Shown: positions 7,439 through 14,099 of the stretch, piece by piece
Position numbering within the stretch: position 1 is the stretch's first letter
How the letters are laid out: each line of letters starts with the position of its first letter
DNA from: Sphingomonadales bacterium
GTDB lineage: Bacteria; Pseudomonadota; Alphaproteobacteria; Sphingomonadales; Sphingomonadaceae
Direction of reading: 5' to 3'
Length of the DNA stretch: 15,415 bases
Assembly: GCA_025360285.1 (NCBI GenBank)
Contig: JANYCM010000366.1
Coordinates: forward strand, 1 to 15,415
Position numbers and translations under genes: made by a program
Notes under the pieces: model-generated
Told to the model about the DNA's origin: nothing
Database searches by the model: none
What the model saw: only the letters and a program-made list of their open reading frames with translations

Positions 7439-8254
7439 ATGAAGCAACTGCGATCAATGGGCTTTGCGGCAACATGTGCCGCAACGCTGGCGGCAACACC
7501 GGCGGCGACGACGGTGACCTTCAATGGTGCGTCACTCTATTCTGGTTCGGCCACCCTTTACGATGGCCAGCAGCATGTCTATTCGCCGGTCGTCAACCTT
7601 GGCGCTCCGGGCGACGCCAGCATCACCAACGACAATGTCGCGCCGCCCTTCGGCATCGGCAATGCGGCGTCGATACATACGGTGATGGCACTGAAGAAAA
7701 CCGCGACCGGCAGCCAGTTCCGGCTCGACGGCAGCGCCAGCGCCACCTGGACCGGGGACCCCGCCTACCTGACGCCGAGCGCCAGCAGCGACAATCAATT
7801 CCACTATTATTTCACCGTGGATACGCCGTTCGACCTGATGATGGCCTATGACATGCCGGCGACCTATGGCCTTAATTCCGATTATTACGAAGTCTCTGCG
7901 CGCTTCGATACCGTGTATCTGTGCGGCGGACCCCAGGCCACGCCCGGTTCCTGCAGCGGCAGCAATCTGTTTCAATTCACGCGTTATGTGCGGCAGAGCG
8001 ACGCCGACAAGACGATCAACCTGCACCTGCTGCCCGGTGTCTACGGCCTCACCATCTATGGCCTTGTCAGTGTGAAAACCTATCATCCCGGCAACATCAC
8101 GGCGATGACGCAGAGCGTGCTCACCACCAACCTCAACCCGGTCGCCGGCGTGCCTGAACCGGCGAACTGGGCGTTGCTAGTCGCCGGCTTCGGCCTGTCC
8201 GGCGCGGCGCTGCGCCGCCACCGTGCCTACCAGGGCAGCGTATCGCCATTGTAA
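7439..8254 (+). CDS. Secreted PEP-CTERM sorting-domain protein
   Basis: This 271-residue protein is predicted to be exported and processed at the C-terminus by an exosortase (EpsH/XrtA type). ATG 7439 is chosen because CTGGGGG lies 6 nt upstream and the product then begins with a signal peptide: a basic MKQLR start, an Ala-rich core and a probable cleavage region around residues 21-25. The central part is Ser/Thr/Gly/Tyr/Asn-rich and beta-like, with a single cysteine pair (Cys162, Cys172) that could form a disulfide. The tail has the tripartite sorting signal: PEP at 239-241 followed by W-A, a short hydrophobic segment with GFG, and basic residues RRHR (259-262). I do not recognise the central domain. 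Unusually, about nine residues follow the Arg cluster and lie in the overlap with the convergent SDR gene. No exosortase or EPS gene is in the window. Confidence 0.88.
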   Translation: MKQLRSMGFAATCAATLAATPAATTVTFNGASLYSGSATLYDGQQHVYSPVVNLGAPGDASITNDNVAPPFGIGNAASIHTVMALKKTATGSQFRLDGSASATWTGDPAYLTPSASSDNQFHYYFTVDTPFDLMMAYDMPATYGLNSDYYEVSARFDTVYLCGGPQATPGSCSGSNLFQFTRYVRQSDADKTINLHLLPGVYGLTIYGLVSVKTYHPGNITAMTQSVLTTNLNPVAGVPEPANWALLVAGFGLSGAALRRHRAYQGSVSPL

Positions 8255-8916
8255 TCAAGATAATATTGCCCCGGCGCGCGCGGCGCGGCCAGGACATCGG
8301 CCATGCCGGCCACGCTGGTGGCGACATCGATGTCAGCGCCGGTGCCGCCCATGTCGGTCTTCACCCAGCCGGGGTGGAAATTGATGACGGTGACCGGCCG
8401 CTTGCCAATATCAGCCGCAAAAAAGCCCCGCGACAGCGAATTGAGCGCCGCCTTGCTGGCGCTGTACAGACCGTTGAGGCCATGACGCCGGCCGGCGACC
8501 GAGCCGAGGATCGAGGTCATCAGCGCGACGGTGCCGCCATCCTTGACCAGCGGCAGAAGCGCCTGGGCGGTGCGTATGGGGGCGACAGCGTTGGTGAGCA
8601 TCAGCGCGCCGAGTTCGGCGGGCGTGACCTTGTCGATCGAATTATGCAGCGGGCCCATGACGCCGGCGTTGACGAACACCAGGTCGAATTTTTGGTCGCC
8701 CAGGCCAGTGATGAGCGCGGCGACACTGGCCGGATCATCGATATCGACGGTGGCGATGCTGACACGGGCGTTTGCGGCAGCGGCCGCCGCCAATTCGGCA
8801 CTTTCGGCTCTTTGCGTTCCTACAACATCCCAGCCGCGCCCCGCCAACTCCCGTACAAGCCCCGCGCCAAGCCCGCGCGATGCTCCGATGACTACCGCTC
8901 TGCCCGTGTTCACCAC
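8227..8916 (-). CDS. Short-chain dehydrogenase/reductase, CsgA/sniffer-like
   Basis: This is a 229-residue cytosolic NAD(P)H-dependent oxidoreductase of the SDR superfamily. Visible elements are the dinucleotide motif GASRGLG (11-17), NAG (83-85), the catalytic Ser region (around 135-139) and YSASK with Tyr151/Lys155. HPGWVKTDMGG at 181-191 is typical of the C-factor/sniffer-like carbonyl-reductase group. Arg36 after the second strand suggests NADP(H) preference. The start is one of two consecutive GTG codons at 8916, with GGGGAG 7 nt upstream. It begins 42 nt after marC and is probably the last gene of the yggT-yggU-folD-marC operon. Its 3' end overlaps the convergent PEP-CTERM gene by 28 bp. 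The substrate cannot be predicted. Confidence 0.9.
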   Translation of the reverse strand: MVNTGRAVVIGASRGLGAGLVRELAGRGWDVVGTQRAESAELAAAAAANARVSIATVDIDDPASVAALITGLGDQKFDLVFVNAGVMGPLHNSIDKVTPAELGALMLTNAVAPIRTAQALLPLVKDGGTVALMTSILGSVAGRRHGLNGLYSASKAALNSLSRGFFAADIGKRPVTVINFHPGWVKTDMGGTGADIDVATSVAGMADVLAAPRAPGQYYLDYNGDTLPW

Positions 8917-8958
8917 TTGCCGACTCCCCGAAAAACCCGGTTTTATCCGGTGGTTACG

Positions 8959-9615
8959 CTATAGGTTGAAGCTCTGCTTGATGCCATCGACAACAAATTG
9001 CGCCGCCAGCGCGGCCAAGACAACCCCCAGCAGCCGAGTCAGGGCGCCTTCGAACTTGGCCCCCATCAACCGCATCAACGGCCCGGCGGCAAGCAGCGAC
9101 AACAGCGTGATCAACAGCACGGCGACCAGCGCAGCAAGCACTGTCAGTGTTTCCTGAACATCATGACTCCGCGCCGCCAGCAACATGATCGCCGCCAGCG
9201 ACCCCGGACCAGCCAGCATCGGGATGGCCATAGGGAAGACCGAAATATCCTCTGCTTCCATAGGCTTGGCCTTGGCGGCGGCGGCGGAGATGACTTCTTC
9301 AGCGCGGTTTTCACGGCGTTCGGTACGCTTTTCAAACACCATGTCGATGGCGATCAGGAACACCATCACCCCGCCGGCGATCTTGAAGGCCGGCAGGCTG
9401 ATCCCCAACGTCGTCAGGAACGCCTGCCCACCGAGCGCGAACGCCACCATCACGGCGCCGGCAATGCCCACCGACCGCACCGCCATGCTGCGCCGGTGCG
9501 CCGCGCTGGCGCCACTTGTCAGGCTGGAAAAAATCGGCACGCAGCCGGGCGGATCCAGCACCACGAACAGCGTGACAAAGGCCGAAATAAACAATGAAAT
9601 CAATGGCCCTGTCAT
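8959..9615 (-). CDS. MarC family integral membrane protein
   Basis: This is a 218-residue inner-membrane protein with about six hydrophobic segments (around 5-28, 45-65, 72-94, 130-148, 155-178 and 192-212). It has family landmarks: DPPG at 21-24 after the first segment, where DPxG is usual, and the FPMAIPMLAGPGS segment (127-139). A charged Arg/Glu-rich cytosolic loop lies around 95-125. MarC proteins were once linked to multiple antibiotic resistance, but that role is not supported in E. coli, and the physiological function is unknown. The ATG overlaps the folD stop by 4 nt (ATGA), so translation is probably coupled. Confidence 0.93.
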   Translation of the reverse strand: MTGPLISLFISAFVTLFVVLDPPGCVPIFSSLTSGASAAHRRSMAVRSVGIAGAVMVAFALGGQAFLTTLGISLPAFKIAGGVMVFLIAIDMVFEKRTERRENRAEEVISAAAAKAKPMEAEDISVFPMAIPMLAGPGSLAAIMLLAARSHDVQETLTVLAALVAVLLITLLSLLAAGPLMRLMGAKFEGALTRLLGVVLAALAAQFVVDGIKQSFNL

Positions 9616-10478
9616 ATAGAACGGGCCCAGGCGGCCTTCAGCGTATTGGCCAACAGGCAGGCAATCGTCATCGGCCCCACCCCGCCCGGAACCGGGGTGA
9701 TCCAGCCCGCGCGCACCGCCGCCGCCTCAAATTCCACATCCCCGGTCAGCCGCGTCTTGCCATCGGGCAGCGCGATACGGTTCATCCCGACATCGATGAC
9801 ACACGCCCCCGTCCGCACCCATTCACCCTTAACGAGGTGCGGCACGCCGACTGCCGCCACCAGGATGTCGGCCCGCGCCACATGCGCGGCCAGGTCACGG
9901 GTTCGCGAATGCGCCAGGGTCACGGTTGCCGATTTGGCCGTCAGCAGCGCCGCCATCGGCTTGCCAACGATGTTCGACCGGCCGATGACCAGAGCCTCCA
10001 TACCACTGATATCGCCCAGAATTTCCTCGATTAACAGCAGACAACCGGTCGGCGTGCACGGCACCAGCCCCGGCAGCCCGGTGGCCAGCCGCCCTGCGTT
10101 GACCGGATGAAAACCATCGACATCCTTGGCCGGATCGATCGCGGCGATGACCTTGTCGCTGTCGATATGGCGCGGCAGCGGCATCTGGACCAATATGCCG
10201 TCAACCGCCGGATCATTGTTGAGGGCAGCAACCAGCGCCAACAGCGCCGCCTCGGGAACGTGGGCCGGCAGCCGGTGTTCGGCCGAAACCATCCCCGCCG
10301 CCAGCGTCGCCGCCCCCTTGTTACGAACATAGACCGCGCTCGCCGGGTCATCGCCAACCAGCACCACCGTCAACCCCGGTGCTCTGCCGTGCGCCGCGAC
10401 AAATTCCCGGACCCCCGCCGCCACGCTTTCCCGCAGCGCCAGCGCCCGTGCCTTGCCGTCGATCAGCACGGCGGTCAT
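9612..10478 (-). CDS. folD: Bifunctional methylene-THF dehydrogenase / methenyl-THF cyclohydrolase
   Basis: This 288-residue cytosolic enzyme interconverts 5,10-methylene-, methenyl- and 10-formyl-tetrahydrofolate using NADP, feeding purine and formyl-methionine synthesis. Visible motifs are Tyr50 and Lys54 in the catalytic YxxxK; VQMPLP (97-102, Gln98); the DVDGFHPVNAGRL segment (119-131, Asp121); the nucleotide-site segment GRSNIVGKP (166-174); and the C-terminal PVPGGVGPMT signature (262-271). Length is typical. ATG 10478 is chosen because it overlaps the yggU stop in ATGA and gives the standard N-terminus; the frame stays open further upstream but that extension is not family-like. It is third in a tightly overlapping operon with yggT, yggU and marC. 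Confidence 0.97.
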   Translation of the reverse strand: MTAVLIDGKARALALRESVAAGVREFVAAHGRAPGLTVVLVGDDPASAVYVRNKGAATLAAGMVSAEHRLPAHVPEAALLALVAALNNDPAVDGILVQMPLPRHIDSDKVIAAIDPAKDVDGFHPVNAGRLATGLPGLVPCTPTGCLLLIEEILGDISGMEALVIGRSNIVGKPMAALLTAKSATVTLAHSRTRDLAAHVARADILVAAVGVPHLVKGEWVRTGACVIDVGMNRIALPDGKTRLTGDVEFEAAAVRAGWITPVPGGVGPMTIACLLANTLKAAWARSI

Positions 10479-10804
10479 GCCGCTGCCGGCGCGACAAGTA
10501 TCTGACAACGATGCAGTAATTGCACCGGATCGCCAGTGATCATCAACGTTTTCAACCGCATAGTCTCGCCGCCGACGATATTGATATTTGTCTTGGGAAC
10601 CCCCAGCCATTTTACCAGCACTTTGATTACCGCCTCATTGGCATCGCCATCGACCGGGGCCGACGCTATCCGCAGCTTCAGGTGCGGTGCTTCGCCCGTA
10701 TCGGCGCCGATGCCTTCCACCGCATCACGGCCGCCGCGCGGCGTGACGCGCACGCGCAGGCGGATACCGCCGGGCACCGGCGACCAGGCATGCGGCAGCG
10801 TCAC
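10475..10804 (-). CDS. yggU: DUF167/YggU family protein
   Basis: This is a small soluble protein of 109 residues from the conserved DUF167 (YggU) family, whose biochemical function is not established. The family core is present: an amphipathic strand RLRVRVTPR (15-23), the signature APVDGDANEAVIKVL (49-63) and a C-terminal RLKTLMITGD strand (83-92). It starts with GTG at 10804, overlapping the yggT stop by 4 nt, and its own stop overlaps the folD ATG by 4 nt. The association with yggT is widespread in bacteria. Confidence 0.93.
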   Translation of the reverse strand: MTLPHAWSPVPGGIRLRVRVTPRGGRDAVEGIGADTGEAPHLKLRIASAPVDGDANEAVIKVLVKWLGVPKTNINIVGGETMRLKTLMITGDPVQLLHRCQILVAPAAA

Positions 10805-11103
10805 AGAACGCCAGCATCGATCAACAGGGCTGGCAGGCCGCGCTGTACCAGCATTATCAGAAGGATAAGCACCATCGGTGCCAGATCAATCCCCCCCATA
10901 TCGGGCAGGATGCGCCGAATCGGTCGCAGCATCGGGTTGAAGAAGCGATCGAGCCCGGTCACCAGGCCGCGCACGAAGCCGTTGTGGACGTTGACGACAT
11001 TGAAGGCGATCAACCACGACAGGATCGCCCAAATCACCAGCGCCCAGATCAACCATTGCAGCACCATGGTGATCAGATTGATGACCACGATCAGCGTGTT
11101 CAT
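10801..11103 (-). CDS. yggT: YggT family membrane protein
   Basis: This is a 100-residue inner-membrane protein with two hydrophobic helices (about 5-34 and 75-93), separated by the conserved loop NPMLRPIRRILPDMGGIDLA (56-75), diagnostic of the family. YggT proteins are tied to cell-envelope or division-related functions in other organisms, but the molecular role is not settled. ATG 11103 is chosen because it begins just before the first membrane helix; the longer in-frame version from 11166 adds a basic, non-family extension. It is the first gene of the minus-strand operon leading to marC, and it is divergent from the acyl-CoA synthetase gene. Confidence 0.93.
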   Translation of the reverse strand: MNTLIVVINLITMVLQWLIWALVIWAILSWLIAFNVVNVHNGFVRGLVTGLDRFFNPMLRPIRRILPDMGGIDLAPMVLILLIMLVQRGLPALLIDAGVL

Positions 11104-11220
11104 GTGAGTTTTCCGCTTCTGCCGGGACAAGGGCTCCCTCCTAGCGATAGTGCCCGCCGGCGGCAATCATTGCTGGACCGGCCCCGCCGGCCAAGGCACA
11201 GTCCCAAGGGGGGAGACGAT
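11104..11220. promoter_or_regulatory. Divergent upstream region of yggT and the acyl-CoA synthetase gene
   Basis: These 117 bp should carry the promoters for the yggT operon (minus) and the acyl-CoA synthetase (plus). A clear ribosome site, GGGGGGAG, ends 6 nt before ATG 11221. There is a 10-bp GC palindrome, CCGCCGGCGG, at about 11154-11163, unremarkable in DNA of this composition. I see no confident -35/-10 elements or regulator site. Confidence 0.45.
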
Positions 11221-12786
11221 ATGGCCGCTCGCTTCACGACGCTTGCCGATTTGACCGCGGCCCATGCGGCGGCGACGCCCGATCGCATCGCGATCAGCTT
11301 TGGAGATCAGCGGATCGGTTGGGCGGCGCTGCATGACCGGGTGCTGCGCGCTGTTGCGGCGTTTCGCGGTGCCGGCGTCAGGCCGGGCGACCGGCTCGGT
11401 TGGCTGGGCCTTAATCACCCAGACTATATCATTGTAATGGCAGCCTGTTTCCGCCTCGGTGCCGTGCTGGTGGCGATAAACGCCCGGCTGGTGGCGCGGG
11501 AAATTGCCTTCATCCTCCAGGATGCCGGAATCGGCGTGTTGATCAGCGAAAGTAGTTTTTGCGCCGCCGCCGAGGATGCTCGGTCAAGCGCGGGCGTTGA
11601 ACGGATCATTCTGATTGACGCACCTCATGATGGCACCCCCGCCTTTGCCCACTGGATCGCGACCTGGGCACCGGACGATATCGGCCACCAGGTCGATTCT
11701 GAAGATGTCGCCTTACAGCTTTACACCAGCGGTACCACCGGCTTTCCCAAGGGTGCCTTGCTGCCGCACCGCGCCCTGCTCGGCACCATCGAAAAAGGCC
11801 GGCTGACCGGGGAGGCCTGGGGCGAATGGGACGAAAATGACGTCTGCCTGGTCGCCATGCCGCTTTTCCACATCGGCGGTACCGGCTGGGGTCTGCACGC
11901 GGTCGAAGCCGGCGCCGCCATGGTTATCCTGCCGCGGCCCGATGTCGCCGGCATCATCGCCGCCATCGCCAACCAACGTGTCACCCGCATGTTCATCGTG
12001 CCTTCGGTGCTCGCCGCGGTCGTCCAGCAGCTTGAAACCACATCCGCTGACATGACCAGCCTGACCGAACTTTATTATGGCGCCTCGCCCATACCGCTCG
12101 ATATCCTGCGGCGGTCGATCACCGCTTTTCCCAATGCCGGTTTCATCCAATGCTATGGCGCCACCGAAACCAGCGGCACCGTCGTCTATCTGCCGCCGCA
12201 TGACCATGAACCCGCCGGCAATGACCGGATGCGCGGCTGCGGCAAGGCGTTCCCCGGCAATGAAATCCGCATCATCGATGGCGCCGGCACCATCCTGCCG
12301 CCAGGCATCGTCGGCGAGGTGGCCATCAAATCCGTCAGCAACATGATCGGCTATCACCGCAATCCAGAAGCGACCGCCAAGGCGCTGCAGGATGGCTGGT
12401 ATCGCACCGGCGATGCGGGCTTTTTGGACGCCGACGGCTATCTCACCATCCATGACCGGGTGAAGGACATGATCATTTCGGGCGGCGAGAATGTCTACCC
12501 GGCCGAGATCGAAAGTGCCCTGCATGACCACCCTGATGTCGTCGATTGCGCCGTCATCGGCGTGCCCGACGCGCGCTGGGGCGAAGCTGTCAAAGCGATC
12601 ATTGTGCGCCGCGGCGATGTCACCGCCGAAGCTATAGTTGCCTTTGCCCGCACCCGCATCGCTGGCTACAAAGTCCCCAAATCGGTCGATTTTGTCGAAA
12701 CCCTGCCGCGCAATGCCAGCGGCAAAATCCTGAAAAAGGAATTGCGCGCGCCCTATTGGCCGGAAGGCGGCCGCCTGGTGGGCTGA
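11221..12786 (+). CDS. Acyl-CoA synthetase (AMP-forming), class I adenylate-forming enzyme
   Basis: This 521-residue enzyme activates a carboxylic acid as acyl-AMP and transfers the acyl group to CoA. The family motifs are complete: the phosphate-binding loop TSGTTGFPKG (169-178), the A5 motif YGATE (312-316), YRTGD (394-398, Asp398 binding ribose), the hinge and A8 segment DRVKDMIISGGENVYPAEIE (412-431) and the catalytic Lys502 in the NASGKILKK segment. ATG 11221 has GGGGGGAG 6 nt upstream and begins a normal N-terminus; the frame stays open further upstream but that part overlaps yggT antisense. The sequence looks like medium/long-chain fatty acid or side-chain acyl-CoA ligases (FadD-like). 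The substrate cannot be fixed from sequence. A beta-oxidation-type dehydrogenase lies 1.3 kb downstream. Confidence 0.94.
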   Translation: MAARFTTLADLTAAHAAATPDRIAISFGDQRIGWAALHDRVLRAVAAFRGAGVRPGDRLGWLGLNHPDYIIVMAACFRLGAVLVAINARLVAREIAFILQDAGIGVLISESSFCAAAEDARSSAGVERIILIDAPHDGTPAFAHWIATWAPDDIGHQVDSEDVALQLYTSGTTGFPKGALLPHRALLGTIEKGRLTGEAWGEWDENDVCLVAMPLFHIGGTGWGLHAVEAGAAMVILPRPDVAGIIAAIANQRVTRMFIVPSVLAAVVQQLETTSADMTSLTELYYGASPIPLDILRRSITAFPNAGFIQCYGATETSGTVVYLPPHDHEPAGNDRMRGCGKAFPGNEIRIIDGAGTILPPGIVGEVAIKSVSNMIGYHRNPEATAKALQDGWYRTGDAGFLDADGYLTIHDRVKDMIISGGENVYPAEIESALHDHPDVVDCAVIGVPDARWGEAVKAIIVRRGDVTAEAIVAFARTRIAGYKVPKSVDFVETLPRNASGKILKKELRAPYWPEGGRLVG

Positions 12787-12928
12787 CGGTCCTTTCGCCC
12801 TGTGCCGCGGCTGCCTTGCCTTTTATGCCTACATTACGAGCTTGCCGGCGATCTCCCGGCGCGCGCTAATGGCTCTTCCGGGCACAGCCTTCGGTGTCCG
12901 ATGGGCATTTTGCTCGGTGGAGGATGCC

Positions 12929-13063
12929 GTGATTGACTGGTTGGGTACCCGAAGGCCGATCGATATTGTGTTGCTGATGACGGCTGCATTATCGCTGGGC
13001 ATGGCAGCTATCGAACGTGTCGCGCTGCCCCTCGCGGAAAGTTTTGTCCATGCGCCGACGTGA
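12929..13063 (+). CDS. Possible 44-residue membrane peptide
   Basis: This frame starts at GTG 12929 with GGTGGAGG 6 nt upstream, a better ribosome site than for the longer in-frame alternatives (ATG 12869 or TTG 12842). The product begins MIDWLGTRRP and has one hydrophobic stretch (about residues 11-28, IDIVLLMTAALSLGMAAI) followed by a short amphipathic tail. I know no family. The frame overlaps the next tiny frame by 14 nt. It could be a real small membrane protein, or a decayed remnant of a larger gene. Confidence 0.4.
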   Translation: MIDWLGTRRPIDIVLLMTAALSLGMAAIERVALPLAESFVHAPT

Positions 13064-13163
13064 CGCCAACGCCCGGGCGCGATCGGCGACAATGTTCATC
13101 GGGCTATATGCCGGCAGTATCGTGCTTTTCACCGAGGCCATGCGGATGTTGGCAGGGGCTTAG
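13050..13163 (+). CDS. Possible 37-residue membrane peptide
   Basis: This frame begins at ATG 13050, inside the end of the preceding frame, with GCGGAAAG about 8 nt upstream. The product has a strongly basic start (MRRRDANARAR) and a hydrophobic stretch (about residues 15-27, MFIGLYAGSIVLF) and ends at TAG 13163. The positive-inside arrangement is plausible for a single-span membrane peptide. No family is recognised. Short length makes chance occurrence possible; the pairing with the preceding hydrophobic frame raises the odds slightly. Confidence 0.35.
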   Translation: MRRRDANARARSATMFIGLYAGSIVLFTEAMRMLAGA

Positions 13164-13230
13164 ATCGCCTCGCGAATCGATGGTGGCCCGTCTTCCTTCG
13201 GCTCAGTCCCGGCCTCGGAAGCAACCAAGC

Positions 13231-14010
13231 TTAACCCGGTGTGGCTGCCGACCCGGCCAACAGGCCGCCATCGATGTGAAATTCGCTTCCCGTCACGTAA
13301 GCTGACTCGTCCGCAGCGAGATACGCAGCCATCGCCGCCACTTCGTCAACGGTGCCGAAACGCCTGAGCGGCGTGTCAGCCACCAGCGCAGCCAGCTTCG
13401 TCGCGCGGTCAGGTTCGTCGCCCAGCATGGCTTCCCAGATTGGCGTCAAAATGGCCGCCGGATGCACGGAATTGCAGCGAATGGCGAGGCCGTTCTGCGC
13501 ACACCACAAGGCGACGCTTTTGGTATGATTACGCACGGCTGCCTTTGACGAGGCATAGGCCGCCGCGCCCGGAATGCCGACCAAGCCCGACCGTGACGAG
13601 ATGTTGATGATCGACCCTTGGCGCTGGGGCCGCATCGCCCGGATGGCGGCGCGACAACCCAGGAAAACGCCATCTAGATTGGTGCTATGCACGGCGCGCC
13701 AATCTGCCAGGCTGGCATGTTCGGGGTCATGCCGGGCGCTGCCGGCCTCGAAACCCGTGATGCCGGCGTTGTTGACCAGGATATCGACCCTGCCGACCGC
13801 CGCTATAAGCAGGTCCCAGCCTGCTTCTTCGCGCACGTCCAGATGATGGTATCGGCCGCCTACATCAACTGCGATCGCCTCGCCCGCCGCGTCGGCGATA
13901 TCGGTCACCCAGACGAGCGCGCCTTCGGCGGCAAAGCGCCGTGCGATCGCGGCGCCGATGCCGCCGGCGCCGCCGGTTACGATTGCCACTTTGCCGCACA
14001 ACCTGTCCAT
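13231..14010 (-). CDS. SDR family NAD-dependent dehydrogenase
   Basis: This is a 259-residue classical SDR enzyme. It has TGGAGGIG (12-19), Asp37 at the end of the second strand (favouring NAD over NADP), NNAG (80-83), catalytic Ser138/Ser139, Tyr152 and Lys156 in YASSK, and the usual C-terminal segment YVTGSEFHIDGGLLAG. It resembles secondary-alcohol or 3-hydroxy-compound dehydrogenases of the classical group, but the substrate is not determinable. ATG 14010 gives the standard MDRLCGKVAIVTGG start; the frame remains open upstream to 14085 with a non-family Arg-rich extension. The ribosome site is weak. It is divergent from the 3-hydroxyacyl-CoA dehydrogenase, which suggests shared control or a shared degradative pathway. 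Confidence 0.93.
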   Translation of the reverse strand: MDRLCGKVAIVTGGAGGIGAAIARRFAAEGALVWVTDIADAAGEAIAVDVGGRYHHLDVREEAGWDLLIAAVGRVDILVNNAGITGFEAGSARHDPEHASLADWRAVHSTNLDGVFLGCRAAIRAMRPQRQGSIINISSRSGLVGIPGAAAYASSKAAVRNHTKSVALWCAQNGLAIRCNSVHPAAILTPIWEAMLGDEPDRATKLAALVADTPLRRFGTVDEVAAMAAYLAADESAYVTGSEFHIDGGLLAGSAATPG

Positions 14011-14099
14011 GTCGCTGCCATAAGCAGCCCTGCACGAACCGACAAGCCTTGCGGCTGGGCGGCGCCGCGTTAAAGCCGAGCGCAAGCAGGGAGACGGAT
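14011..14099. promoter_or_regulatory. Short divergent region between SDR and 3-hydroxyacyl-CoA dehydrogenase
   Basis: This 89-bp spacer should contain both divergent promoters. On the plus strand TTGCGG (14049-14054) and TAAAGC (14071-14076) are 16 bp apart and could be a weak -35/-10 pair; this is tentative. AGGGAGA ends about 6 nt before ATG 14100 and is a good ribosome site. No clear operator dyad is seen. Confidence 0.35.

Larger units (their letters stand above)
12787..13230. other. 444-bp region without a recognisable gene
   Basis: This is the only stretch over 300 bp with no identifiable gene. It holds two overlapping tiny frames (12929-13063 and 13050-13163, listed separately). The first 140 bp contain a short inverted pair GCCGG/CCGGC near 12845-12860 and no clear terminator after the acyl-CoA synthetase stop. 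The last 67 bp before the convergent SDR gene contain only a weak CTTCC...GGAAG pairing (about 13192-13220). No tRNA-like or insertion-sequence remnant is visible. Confidence 0.6.

Noticed and set aside
10479..10610. Upstream extension of the folD frame
   Set aside because: It overlaps yggU in another frame and has no family similarity. The ATGA junction and the standard FolD N-terminus support 10478.
10984..11220. Upstream extension of the acyl-CoA synthetase frame
   Set aside because: It is antisense to yggT and its low-complexity His/Gln/Arg sequence is unlike the family. A strong ribosome site precedes 11221.
11713..12531. 272-codon minus-strand frame inside the acyl-CoA synthetase gene
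   Set aside because: It is a mirror frame of a well-conserved adenylate-forming enzyme, with no independent evidence of coding.
12829..13092. 87-codon minus-strand frame in the gene-poor region
   Set aside because: The product has no domain or membrane pattern. The plus-strand frames there have better ribosome sites and hydrophobic segments.
13060..13305. 81-codon plus-strand frame near the end of the SDR gene
   Set aside because: It has no good ribosome site and continues antisense into the conserved SDR C-terminus.
13941..14099. Arg-rich upstream extension of the 3-hydroxyacyl-CoA dehydrogenase
   Set aside because: It runs antisense through the start of the SDR gene. The enzyme fold begins directly at 14100, behind a good ribosome site.
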